Positions 27,401-42,000 of a stretch of DNA of 64,000 nucleotides are shown piece by piece (within the stretch, counting starts at the first letter, position 1; the number at the start of each line of letters is the position of its first letter). A program made the position numbers and the translations under genes. The notes under the pieces are model-generated. The model ran no database searches. It had not been told where the DNA came from and saw only the letters and a list, made by a program, of their open reading frames with translations. The stretch comes from Aplectana chamaeleonis (taxonomy: Eukaryota > Nematoda > Chromadorea > Rhabditida > Cosmocercidae), in assembly GCA_029168955.1 (NCBI GenBank), contig JAPDOI010000437.1, positions 248,001-312,000 of the forward strand, given 5' to 3'.

Positions 27401-30400
27401 GAAAAGGTGAATATTCGAATATTATTCGAATTAGATTATCGGAAAAGGTGAATATTCGAATATTATTCGAATTCGACTATACGCAAAAGGTGAATATTCG
27501 AATATTATTCGAATTAGACTATTCGGAAAAATGTGAATATTAGAATATTGTTCGAATTCGACTATACGCAAAAAAAGGAGAATATTCGAATATTATTCGA
27601 ATTCGACTATTCGCAGAGGTGAATATTCGAATACTATTCGAATTCGACTATACGCAAAAGGTGAAAATTCGAACATTATTCGAATTCGACTATACGCAAA
27701 AGGTGAATATTCGGATATAATTCAAATTCGACTATTCGGAAAAGGTGAATATTCGAATATTATTCGAATTAGACTATTCGGAAAAGGTGAATATTCGAAT
27801 ATTATTCGATTTCGACTATACGCAAAAGGTGAATATTCGAATATTATTCGAATTAGACTATTCGGAAAAATGTGAATATTAGAATATTGTTCGAATTCGA
27901 CTATACGCAAAAGGTGAAAATTCGAACATTATTCGAATTCGACTATTCGGAAAAGGTGAATATTCGAATATTATTCGAATTTGACTATTCGCAAAAGGTA
28001 AATATTCGAATATTATTCGAATTAGACTATTTGGAAAAGGTGAATATTCGAATATTATTCGAATTCGACTATACGCAAAAGGTGAAAATTCGAATATTAT
28101 TCAAATTCGACTATTCGGAAAAGGTGAATATTCGAATATTATTCGAATTCGACTATACGCAAAAGGTGAATATTCGAATATTATTCGAATTCGACTATAC
28201 GCAAAAGGTGAATATTCGAATATTATTCGAATTCGACTATACGCAAAAGGTGAATATTCGGATATTATTCAAATTCGACTATTCGGAAAAGGTGAATATT
28301 CGAATATTATTCGAACTAGACTATTCGGAAAAGGTGAATATTCGAATATTATTCGAATTCGACTATTCGCAAAAGGTGAATATTCGAATATTATTCGAAT
28401 TCGACTATACGCAAAAGGTGAAAATTCGAACATTATTCGAATTCGACTATTCGAAAAAGGTGAATATTCGGACATTATTCAAATTCGACTATTCGGAAAA
28501 GGTGAATATTCGAATATTATTCGAATTAGACTATTCGGAAAAGGTGAATATTCGAATATTATTCGAATTCGACTATACGCAAAAGGTGAAAATTCGAACA
28601 TTATTCGAATTCGACTATTCGCAAAAGCTGAAAATTCGGACATTATTCGAATTAGATTATCGGAAAAGGTGAATATTCGGACACTATTCAAATTCGACTA
28701 TTCGGAAAAGGTGAATATTCGAATATTATTCGAATTAGACTATTCGGAAAAGGTGAATATTCGAATATTATTCGAATTTGACTATTCGCAAAAGGTGAAA
28801 ATTCGGACATTATTCAAATTCGACTATTCGGAAAAGGTGAATATTCGAATATTATTCGAATTAGACTATACGCAAAAGGTGAAAATTCGAACATTATTCG
28901 AATTCGACTATACGCAAAAAAAGGAGAAAATTCGAACATTATTCGAATTCGACTATACGCAAAAGGTGAATATTCGGACACTATTCAAATTCGACTATTC
29001 GGAAAAGGTGAATATTCGAATATTATTCGAATTCGACTATTCGGAAAAGGTGAATATTCGAATATTATTCGAATTCGACTATACGCAAAAGGTGAAAATT
29101 CGAACATTATTCGAATTCGACTATTCGGAAAAGGTGAATATTCGGACATTATTCAAATTCGACTATTCGGAAAAGGTGAATATTCGAATATTATTCGAAT
29201 TAGACTATTCGGAAAAGGTGAATATTCGAATACTATTCGAATTCGACTATACGCAAAAGGTGAAAATTCGAACATTATTCGAATTCGACTATACGCAAAA
29301 GGTGAATATTCGGACACTATTCAAATTCGACTATTCGGAAAAGGTGAATATTCGAATATTATTCGAATTAGACTATTCGGAAAAGGTGAATATTCGAATA
29401 TTATTCGAATTCGACTATACGCAAAAAAAAGGTGAATATTCGAATATTATTCGAATTTGACTATTCGCAAAAGGTGAAAATTCGGACATTATTCGAATTC
29501 GACTATTCGCAAAAGGTGAATATTCGAATATTATTCGAATTAGACTATTCGGAAAAATGTGAATATTAGAATATTGTTCGAATTCGACTATACGCAAAAG
29601 GTGAATATTCGAATATTATTCAAATTCGACTATACGCAAAAGGTGAATATTCGGACACTATTCAAATTCGACTATTCGGAAAAGGTGAATATTCGAATAT
29701 TATTCAAATTAGACTATTCGGAAAAGGTGAATATTCGAATATTATTCGAACTAGACTATTCGGAAAAGGTGAATATTCGAATATTATTCGAATTAGACTG
29801 TTCGGAAAAGGTGAATATTCGAATATTATTCGAATTCGACTATACGCAAAAGGTGAAAATTCTAACATTATTTGAATTCGACTATACGCAAAAGGTGAAA
29901 ATTCGGATATTATTCAAATTCGACTATTCGGAAAAGGTGAATATTCGAATATTATTCGAACTAGACTATTCGGAAAAGGTGAATATTCGAATATTATTCG
30001 AATTCGACTATACGCAAAAGGTGAATATTCGGATATTATTCAAATTCGACTATTCGGAAAAGGTGAATATTCGAATATTATTCGAACTAGACTATTCGGA
30101 AAAGGTGAATATTCGAATATTATTCGAATTCGACTATTCGGAAAAGGTGAATATTCGAATATTATTCGAATTCGACTATTCGCAAAAGGTGAATATTCGA
30201 ATATTATTCGAATTCGACTATTCGCAAAAGGTGAATATTCGAATATTATTCGATTTCGACTATTCGCAAAAGGTGAATATTCGAATATTATTCGAATTCG
30301 ACTATTCGCAAAAGGTGAATATTCGAATATTATTCGAATTAGACTATTCGGAAAAATGTGAATATTAGAATATTGTTCGAATTCGACTATTCGGAAAAGG

Positions 30401-33400
30401 TGAATATTCGAATATTATTAGAATTCGACTATACGCAAAAGGAGAAAATTCGAACATTATTCGAATTCGACTATTCGGAAAAGGTGAATATTCGGACATT
30501 ATTCAAATTCGACTATTCGGAAAAGGTGAATATTCGAATATTATTCGAATTAGACTATTCGGAAAAGGTGAATATTCGAATATTATTCGAATTCGACTAT
30601 ACGCAAAAGGTGAAAATTCGAACATTATTCGAATTCGACTATTCGGAAAAGGTGAATATTCGAATATTATTCGAATTCGACTATACGCAAAAGGTGAATA
30701 TTCGAATATTATTCGAATTAGACTATTCGGAAAAGGTGAATATTCGAATATTATTCGAATTCGACTATACGCAAAAGGTGAAAATTCGAACATTATTCGA
30801 ATTCGACTATTCGCAAAAGGTGAAAATTCGGACACTATTCAAATTCGACTATTCGGAAAAGGTGAATATTCGAATATTATTCGAATTCGACTATTCGGAA
30901 AAGGTGAATATTCGAATATTATTCGAATTCGACTATACGCAAAAGGAGAAAATTCGAACATTATTCGAATTCTACTATTCGGAAAAGGTGAATATTCGGA
31001 CATTATTCAAATTCGACTATTCGGAAAAGGTGAATATTCGAATATTATTCGAATTCGACTATTCGGAAAAGGTGAATATTCGAATATTATTCGAATTCGA
31101 CTATACGCAAAAGGTGAATATTCGAACATTATTCGAATTCTACTATTCGGAAAAGGTGAATATTCGGACATTATTCAAATTCGACTATTCGGAAAAGGTG
31201 AATATTCGAATATTATTCAAATTCGACTATACGCAAAAGGTGAATATTCGAATATTATTCGAATTCGACTATACGCAAAAGGTGAAAATTCGAACATTAT
31301 TCGAATTCGACTATACGCAAAAGGTGAATATTCGGACATTATTCAAATTCGACTATTCGGAAAAGGTGAATATTCGAATATTATTCGAATTCGACTATTC
31401 GGAAAAGGTGAATATTCGGACATTATTCAAATTCGACTATTCGGAAAAGGTGAATATTCGAATATTATTCGAATTCGACTATTCGGAAAAGGTGAATATT
31501 CGAATATTATTCGAATTCGACTATTCGGAAAAGGTGAATATTCGAATATTATTCGAATTAGACTATTTGGAAAAGGTGAATATTCGAATATTATTCGAAT
31601 TCGACTATACGCAAAAGGTGAATATTCGGACACTATTCAAATTCGACTATTCGGAAAAGGTGAATATTCGAATATTATTCGAATTAGACTATTCGGAAAA
31701 GGTGAATATTCGAATATTATTCGAATTCGACTATACGCAAAAGGTGAATATTCGAATATTATTCGAATTAGACTATTCGGAAAAGGTGAATATTCGAATA
31801 TTATTCGAATTCGACTATTCGGAAAAGGTGAATATTCGAATATTATTCGAATTTGACTATTCGCAAAAGGTGAATATTCGAATATTATTCGAATACGACT
31901 ATTCGGAAAAGGTGAATATTCGAATATTATTCGAATTCGACTATACGCAAAAGGTGAATATTCGAATATTATTCGAATTCGACTATTCGCAAAAGGTGAA
32001 AATTCGAACATTATTCGAATTCGACTATTCGGAAAAGGTGAATATTCGAATATTATTCGAATTAGACTATTCGGAAAAGGTGAATATTCGAATATTATTC
32101 GAATTCGACTATACGCAAAAGGTGAAAATTCGAACATTATTCGAATTCGACTATACGCAAAAGGTGAATATTCAGGCACTATTCAAATTCGACTATTCGG
32201 AAAAGGTGAATATTCGAATATTATTCGAATTCGACTATACGCAAAAGGTGAAAATTCGAATATTATTCAAATTCGACTATTCGGAAAAGGTGAATATTCG
32301 AATATTATTCGAATTCGACTATACGCAAAAGGTGAAAATTCGAACATTATTCGAATTCGACTATACGCAAAAGGTGAATATTCGAATATTATTCGAATTC
32401 GACTATACGCAAAAGGTGAATATTCGAATATTATTCGAATTCGACTATACGCAAAAGGTGAATATTCGAATATTATTCGAATTCGACTATACGCAAAAGG
32501 AGAAAATTCGAACATTATTCGAATTCGACTATACGCAAAAGGTGAATATTCGGACACTATTCAAATTCGACTATTCGGAAAAGGTGAATATTCGAATATT
32601 ATTCGAATTCGACTATACGCAAAAGGTGAAAATTCGAACATTATTCGAATTCGACTATACGCAAAAGGTGAATATTCGAACATTATTCGAATTCTACTAT
32701 TCGGAAAAGGTGAATATTCGAACATTATTCGAATTCTACTATTCGGAAAAGGTGAATATTCGAATATTATTCAAATAAGACTATTCGGAAAAGGTGAATA
32801 TTCGAATATTATTCGAATTCGACTATACGCAAAAAAAGGAGAAAATTCGAACATTATTCGAATTCGACTATACGCAAAAGGTGAATTTTCGGACACTATT
32901 CAAATTCGACTATTCGCAAAAGGTGAAAATTCGGACATTATTCGAATTCGACTATTCGCAAAAGGTGAATATTCGAATATTATTCGAATTAGACTATACG
33001 CAAAGGTGAAAATTCGAACATTATTCGAATTCGACAATTCGGAAAAGGTGAATATTCGGACATTATTCAAATTCGACTATTCGCAAAAGGTGAATATTCG
33101 AATATTATTCGAATTAGACTATTCGGAAAAATGTGAATATTAGAATATTGTTGGAATTCGACTATACGCAAAAGGTGAAAATTCGAACATTATTCGAATT
33201 CGACTATACGCAAAAGGTGAATATTCGGACACTATTCAAATTCGACTATTCGGAAAAGGTGAATATTCGAATATTATTCAAATTAGACTATTCGGAAAAG
33301 GTGAATATTCGAATATTATTCGAATTCGACTATACGCAAAAGGTGAAAATTCGAACATTATTCGAATTCGACTATACGCAAAAGGTGAAAATTCGAACAT

Positions 33401-35070
33401 TATTCGAATTCGACTATACGCAAAAGGTGAATATTCGAATATTATTCGAATTAGACTATTCGGAAAAATGTGAATATTAGAATATTGTTCGAATTCGACT
33501 ATACGCAAAAAAAGGAGAAAATTCGAACATTATTCGAATTCGACTATACGCAAAAGGTGAATATTCGGACACTATTCAAATTCGACTATTCGGAAAAGGT
33601 GAATATTCGAATATTATTCGAATTAGACTATTCGGAAAAGGTGAATATTCGAATATTATTCGAATTCGACTATTCGGAAAAGGTGAATATTCGAATATTA
33701 TTCGAATTCGACTATTCGGAAAAGGTGAATATTCGAATATTATTCGAATTCGACTATTCGGAAAAGGTGAAAATTCGAATATTATTCGAATTCGACTATT
33801 CGGAAAAGGTGAATATTCGGACATTATTCAAATTCGACTATTCGGAAAAGGTGAATATTCGAATATTATTCGAATTAGACTATTCGGAAAAGGTGAAAAT
33901 TCGAATATTATTCAAATTCGACTATTCGGAAAAGGTGAATATTCGAATATTATTCGAATTCGACTATACGCAAAAGGTGAATATTCGGACACTATTCAAA
34001 TTCGACTATTCGGAAAAGGTGAATATTCGAATATTATTCGAATTCGACTATTCGGAAAAGGTGAATATTCGGACATTATTCAAATTCGACTATTCGGAAA
34101 AGGTGAATATTCGAATATTATTCGAATTCGACTATTCGGAAAAATGTGAATATTAGAATATTATTCGAATTAGACTATTCGGAAAAGGTGAATATTCGAA
34201 TATTATTCGAATTAGACTATTCGGAAAAGGTGAATATTCGAATATAATTCGAATTCGACTATACGCAAAAGGTGAAAATTCGAACATTATTCAAATTCGA
34301 CTATTCGGAAAAGGTGAATATTCGAATATTATTCGAATTAGACTATTTGGAAAAGGTGAATATTCGAATATTATTCGAATTCGACTATACGCAAAAGGTG
34401 AATATTCGGACACTATTCAAATTCGACTATTCGGAAAAGGTGAATATTCGAATATTATTCGAATTCGACTATTCGGAAAAGGTGAATATTCGAATATTAT
34501 TCGAATTAGACTATTCGGAAAAGGTGAATATTCGAATATTATTCGAATTCGACTATACGCAAAAGGTGAAAATTCGAACATTATTCGAATTCGACTATTC
34601 GCAAAAGGTGAAAATTCGGACATTATTCGAATTCGACTATTCGCAAAAGGTGAATATTCGAATATTATTCGAATTAGACTATTCGGAAAAATGTGAATAT
34701 TAGAATATTGTTCGAATTCGACTATACGCAAAAGGTGAAAATTCGAACATTATTCGAATTAGACTATACGCAAAAGGTGAATATTCGGACACTATTCAAA
34801 TTCGACTATTCGGAAAAGGTGAATATTCGAATATTATTCGAATTCGACTATTCGGAAAAGGTGAATATTCGGACATTATTCAAATTCGACTATTCGGAAA
34901 AGGTGAATATTCGAATATTATTCGAATTCGACTATACGCAAAAGGTGAAAATTCGAACATTATTCGAATTCGACTATTCGCAAAAGGTGAAAATTCGGAC
35001 ATTATTCGAATTCGACTATTCGCAAAAGGTGAATATTCGAATATTATTCGAATTAGACTATTCGGAAAAA

Positions 35071-36087
35071 TGTGAATATTAGAATATTGTTCGAATTCGA
35101 CTATACGCAAAAAAAGGAGAAAATTCGAACATTATTCGAATTCGACTATACGCAAAAGGTGAATATTCGGACACTATTCAAATTCGACTATTCGGAAAAG
35201 GTGAATATTCGAATATTATTCGAATTCGACTATACGCAAAAGGTGAAAATTCGAACATTATTCGAATTCGACTATACGCAAAAGGTGAAAATTCGAACAT
35301 TATTCGAATTCGACTATTCGCAAAAGGTGAAAATTCGGACATTATTCGAATTCGACTATTCGCAAAAGGTGAATATTCGAATATTATTCGAATTAGACTA
35401 TTCGGAAAAATGTGAATATTAGAATATTGTTCGAATTCGACTATACGCAAAAAAAGGAGAAAATTCGAACATTATTCGAATTCGACTATACGCAAAAGGT
35501 GAATATTCGGACACTATTCAAATTCGACTATTCGGAAAAGGTGAATATTCGAATATTATTCAAATTAGACTATTCGGAAAAGGTGAATATTCGAATATTA
35601 TTCGAATTCGACTATACGCAAAAGGTGAATATTCGAATATTATTCGAATTCGACTATACGCAAAAGGTGAAAATTCGAATATTATTCGAATTCGACTATT
35701 CGCAAAAGGTGAATATTCGAATATTATTCGAATTAGACTATTCGGAAAAGGTGAATATTCGAATATTATTCGAATTCGACTATACGCAAAAGGTGAAAAT
35801 TCGAACATTATTCGAATTCTACTATTCGGAAAAGGTGAATATTCGGACATTATTCAAATTCGACTATTCGGAAAAGGTGAATATTCGAATATTATTCGAA
35901 TTCGACTATACGCAAAAGGTGAAAATTCGAACATTATTCGAATTCGACTATACGCAAAAGGTGAATTTTCGGACACTATTCAAATTCGACTATTCGCAAA
36001 AGGTGAAAATTCGGACATTATTCGAATTCGACTATTCGCAAAAGGTGAATATTCGAATATTATTCGAATTAGACTATTGGGAAAAAT
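35071..36087. repeat. Higher-order repeat of about 340 bp (eight monomers)
   Basis: The 43-bp ATGTG monomer occurs at 35,071, 35,411 and 36,087, spaced 340 and 676 bases. The spacing is 8 x 42 + 4 and 16 x 42 + 4. The extra 4 bases are one from the ATGTG monomer and three from the following CGCAAAAAAAGGAGAAAATT monomer. The same pair recurs at 33,469 and 34,145 (676 again). The order and variant types of the monomers between marks are largely shared, so this is a true higher-order unit. Confidence 0.8.
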
Positions 36088-39000
36088 GTGAATATTAGAA
36101 TATTGTTCGAATTCGACTATACGCAAAAAAAGGAGAAAATTCGAACATTATTCGAATTCGACTATACGCAAAAGGTGAATTTTCGGACATTATTCAAATT
36201 CGACTATTCGGAAAAGGTGAATATTCGAATGTTATTCGAATTCGACTATTCGGAAAAGGTGAATATTCGAATATTATTCGAATTCGACTATTCGGAAAAG
36301 GTGAATATTCGAATATTATTCGAATTCGACTATTCGCAAAAGGTGAATATTCGAATATTATTCGAATTCGACTATTCGGAAAAGGTGAATATTCGAATAT
36401 TATTCGAATTCGACTATTCGGAAAAGGTGAATATTCGAATATAATTCGAATTCGACTATACGCAAAAGGTGAAAATTCGAACATTATTCGAATTCGACTA
36501 TTCGGAAAAGGTGAATATTCGAATATTATTCGAATCCGATTATTCGCAGAGGTGAATATTCGAATATTATTCGAATTCGACTATTCGGAAAAGGTGAATA
36601 TTCGAATATTATTCGAATTCGACTATTCGGAAAAGGTGAATATTCGAATATTATTCGAATTCGACTATTCGGAAAAGGTGAATATTCGGACATTATTCAA
36701 ATTCGACTATTCGGAAAAGGTGAATATTCGAATATTATTCGAATTAGACTATTCGGAAAAGGTGAATATTCGAATATTATTCGAATTCGACTATACGCAA
36801 AAGGTGAAAATTCGAATATTATTCGAAATCGACTATTCGGAAAAGGTGAATATTCGGACATTATTCAAATTCGACTATTCGGAAAAGGTGAATATTCGAA
36901 TATTATTCGAATTAGACTATTCGGAAAAGGTGAATATTCGAATACTATTCGAATTCGACTATACGCAAAAGGTGAAAATTCGAACATTATTCGAATTCGA
37001 CTATTCGCAAAAGGTGAATATTCGAATATTATTCAAATTAGACTATTCGGAAAAGGTGAATATTCGAATATTATTCGAATTCGACTATTCGGAAAAGGTG
37101 AATATTCGAATATTATTCGAATTCGACTATTCGGAAAAGGTGAATATTCGAATACTATTCGAATTCGACTATACGCAAAAGGTGAAAATTCTAACATTAT
37201 TCGAATTCGACTATTCGCAAAGGTGAATATTCGGACATTATTCAAATTCGACTATTCGGAAAAGGTGAATATTCGAATATTATTCGAATTAGACTATTTG
37301 GAAAAGGTGAATATTCGAATATTATTCGAATTCGACTATACGCAAAAGGTGAATATTCGGACACTATTCAAATTCGACTATTCGGAAAAGGTGAATATTC
37401 GGACATTATTCAAATTCGACTATTCGGAAAAGGTGAATATTCGAATATTATTCGATTTTGACTATTCGCAAAAGGTGAATATTCGAATATTATTCGAATT
37501 CGACTATACGCAAAGGTGAATATTCGAACATTATTCGAATTCGACTATTCGGAAAAGGTGAATATTCGGATATTATTCAAATTCGACTATTCGGAAAAGG
37601 TGAATATTCGAATATTATTCGAACTAGACTATTCGGAAAAATGTGAATATTCGAATATTATTCGAATTCGACTATACGCAAAAAAAGGAGAAAATTCGAA
37701 CATTATTCGAATTCGACTATACGCAAAAGGTGAATATTCGGACACTATTCAAATTCGACTATTCGGAAAAGGTGAATATTCGAATATTATTCAAATTAGA
37801 CTATTCGGAAAAGGTGAATATTCGAATATTATTCGAATTCGACTATACGCAAAAGGTGAAAATTCGAACATTATTCGAATTCGACTATTCGCAAAAGGTG
37901 AATATTCGAATATTATTCGAACTAGACTATTCGGAAAAGGTGAATATTCGAATATTATTCGAATTAGACTGTTCGGAAAAGGTGAATATTCGAATATTAT
38001 TCGAATTCGACTATACGCAAAAGGTGAAAATTCTAACATTATTCGAATTCGACTATTCGAAAGGTGAATATACGAATATTATTCGAATTCGACTATTCGG
38101 AAAAGGTGAATATTCGAATATTATTCAAATTAGACTATTCGGAAAAGGTGAATATTCGAATATTATTCGAATTCGACTATTCGGAAAAGGTGAATATTCG
38201 AATATTATTCGAATTAGACTATTCGGAAAAGGTGAATATTCGAATATTATTCGAATTCGACTATACGCAAAAGGTGAAAATTCGAATATTATTCGAAATC
38301 GACTATTCGGAAAAGGTGAATATTCGGACATTATTCAAATTCGACTATTCGGAAAAGGTGAATATTCGGACATTATTCAAATTCGACTATTCGGAAAAGG
38401 TGAATATTCGAATATTATTCGAATTCGACTATACGCAAAAGGTGAAAATTCGAACATTATTCGAATTCGACTATTCGGAAAAGGTGAATATTCGGACATT
38501 ATTCAAATTCGACTATTCGGAAAAGGTGAATATTCGAATATTATTCGAATTAGACTATTCGGAAAAGGTGAATATTCGAATACTATTCGAATTCGACTAT
38601 ACGCAAAAGGTGAAAATTCGAACATTATTCGAATTCGACTATACGCAAAAGGTGAATATTCGGACACTATTCAAATTCGACTATTCGGAAAAGGTGAATA
38701 TTCGAATATTATTCGAATTAGACTATTCGGAAAAGGTGAATATTCGAATATTATTCGAATTCGACTATACGCAAAAGGTGAATATTCGGATATTATTCAA
38801 ATTCGACTATTCGGAAAAGGTGAATATTCGAATATTATTCGAACTAGACTATTCGGAAAAGGTGAATATTCGAATATTATTCGAATTAGACTGTTCGGAA
38901 AAGGTGAATATTCGAATATTATTCGAATTCGACTATACGCAAAAGGTGAAAATTCGAACATTATTCGAATTCGACTATTCGCAAAAGGTGAAAATTCGGA

Positions 39001-42000
39001 CACTATTCAAATTCGACTATTCGGAAAAGGTGAATATTCGAATATTATTCAAATTCGACTATTCGGAAAAGGTGAATATTCGAATATTATTCGAATTCGA
39101 CTATACGCAAAAGGTGAATATTCGAATGTTATTCGACTTAGACTATTCGGAAAAGGTGAATATTCGGATATTATTCGAATTAGACTATTCGGAAAAGGTG
39201 AATTTTCGAATTTTATTCAAATTCGCCTATTCGGAAAAGGTGAATATTCGAATATTATTCGAATTCGACTATTCGGAAAAGGTGAATATTCGAATATTAT
39301 TAGAATTCGACTATACGCAAAAGGAGAAAATTCGAACATTATTCGAATTCGACTATTCGGAAAAGGTGAATATTCGGACATTATTCAAATTCGACTATTC
39401 GGAAAAGGTGAATATTCGAATATTATTCGAATTAGACTATTCGGAAAAGGTGAATATTCGAATATTATTCGAATTCGACTATACGCAAAAGGTGAAAATT
39501 CGAACATTATTCGAATTCGACTATACGCAAAAGGTGAATATTCGGACACTATTCAAATTCGACTATTCGGAAAAGGTGAATATTCGAATATTATTCGAAT
39601 TAGACTATTCGGAAAAGGTGAATATTCGAATATTATTCGAATTCGACTATACGCAAAAGGTGAAAATTCGAATATTATTCAAATTCGACTATTCGGAAAA
39701 GGTGAATATTCGGACATTATTCGAATTCGACTATACGCAAAAGGTGAAAATTCGAATATTATTCAAATTCGACTATTCGGAAAAGGTGAATATTCGAATA
39801 TTATTCGAATTCGACTATACGCAAAAGGTGAAAATTCAAACATTATTCGAATTTGACTATTCGGAAAAGGTGAATATTCGGACATTATTCAAATTCGACT
39901 ATTCGGAAAAGGTGAATATTCGAATATTATTCGAATTAGACTATTCGGAAAAGGTGAATATTCGAATACTATTCGAATTCGACTATACGCAAAAGGTGAA
40001 AATTCGGACACTATTCAAATTCGACTATTCGGAAAAGGTGAATATTCGAATATTATTCGAATTAGACTATTCGGAAAAGGTGAATATTCGAATACTATTC
40101 GAATTCGACTATTCGGAAAAGGTGAATATTCGAATATTATTCGAATTCGACTATTCGGAAAAGGTGAATATTCGAATACTATTCGAATTCGACTATTCGG
40201 AAAAGGTGAACATTCGAATATTATTCAAATTCGACTATTCGGAAAAGGTGAATATTCGAATATTATTCGAATTCGACTATACGCAAAAGGTGAAAATTCG
40301 AATATTATTCGAATTTGACTATTCGGAAAAGGTGAATATTCGAATATTATTCGAATTAGACTATTCGGAAAAGGTGAAAATTCGAATATTATTCAAATTC
40401 GACTATTCGGAAAAGGTGAATATTCGAATATTATTCGAATTCGACTATTCGGAAAAGGTGAATATTCGAATACTATTCGAATTCGACTATACGCAAAAGG
40501 TGAATATTAGAATATTGTTCGAATTCGACTATTCGGAAAAGGTGAATATTCGGACATTATTCAAATTCGACTATTCGGAAAAGGTGAATATTCGAATATT
40601 ATTCAAATAAGACTATTCGGAAAAGGTGAATATTCGAATATTATTCGAATTCGACTATACGCAAAAGGTGAAAATTCGAACATTATTCGAATTCGACTAT
40701 TCGGAAAAGGTGAATATTCGGACATTATTCAAATTCGACTATTCGGAAAAGGTGAATATTCGAATATTATTCGAATTAGACTATTCGGAAAAGGTGAATA
40801 TTCGAATATTATTCGAATTCGACTATACGCAAAAGGTGAATATTCGAATATTATTCGAATTCGACTATACGCAAAAGGTGAAAATTCGAACATTATTCGA
40901 ATTCTACTATTCGGAAAAGGTGAATATTCGGACATTATTCAAATTCGACTATTCGGAAAAGGTGAATATTCGAATATTATTCGAATTCGACTATTCGGAA
41001 AAGGTGAATATTCGAATATTATTCGAATTCGACTATACGCAAAAGGTGAAAATTCGAACATTATTCGAATTCGACTATTCGCAAAAGGTGAAAATTCGGA
41101 CACTATTCAAATTCGACTATTCGGAAAAGGTGAATATTCGAATATTATTCGAATTAGATTATCGGAAAAGGTGAATATTCGAATATTATTCGAATTCGAC
41201 TATACGCAAAAGGTGAAAATTCGAATATTATTCGAATTCGACTATTCGGAAAAGGTGAATATTCGGACATTATTCAAATTCGACTATTCGGAAAAGGTGA
41301 ATATTCGAATATTATTCGAATTCGACTATTCGGAAAAGGTGAATATTCGAATATTATTCGAATTCGACTATACGCAAAAGGTGAAAATTCGAATATTATT
41401 CGAATTCGACTATTCGGAAAAGGTGAATATTCGGACATTATTCAAATTCGACTATTCGGAAAAGGTGAATATTCGAATATTATTCGAATTAGACTATTCG
41501 GAAAAGGTGAATATTCGAATACAAATCGAATTCGACTATACGCAAAAGGTGAAAATTCGAACATTATTCGAATTCGACTATTCGGAAAAGGTGAATATTC
41601 GAATATTATTCGATTTCGACTATTCGGAAAAGGTGAATATTCGAATATTATTCGAATTCGACTATTCGGAAAAGGTGAATATTCGAATATTATTCAAATT
41701 CGACTATTCGGAAAAGGTGAATATTCGAATATTATTCGAATTAGACTATTCGGAAAAGGTGAATATTCGAATATTATTCGAATTCGACTATACGCAAAAG
41801 GTGAAAATTCGAACATTATTCAAATTCGACTATTCGGAAAAGGTGAATATTCGAATATTATTCGAATTCGACTATACGCAAAAGGTGAATATTCGAATAT
41901 TATTCGAATTAGACTATTCGGAAAAATGTGAATATTAGAATATTGTTCGAATTCGACTATACGCAAAAGGTGAAAATTCGAACATTATTCGAATTCGACT

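Noticed and set aside
38064..40610. Open frame of 848 codons with a 14-residue repeat (EFDYSEKVNIRILF), and similar frames of 841 and 806 codons at 23,082-25,607 and 30,358-32,778
   Set aside because: They follow from a 42-bp (14-codon) repeat with three stop-free frames. Equivalent frames exist on the other strand, they break wherever a 41- or 43-bp monomer occurs, and there is no gene context.
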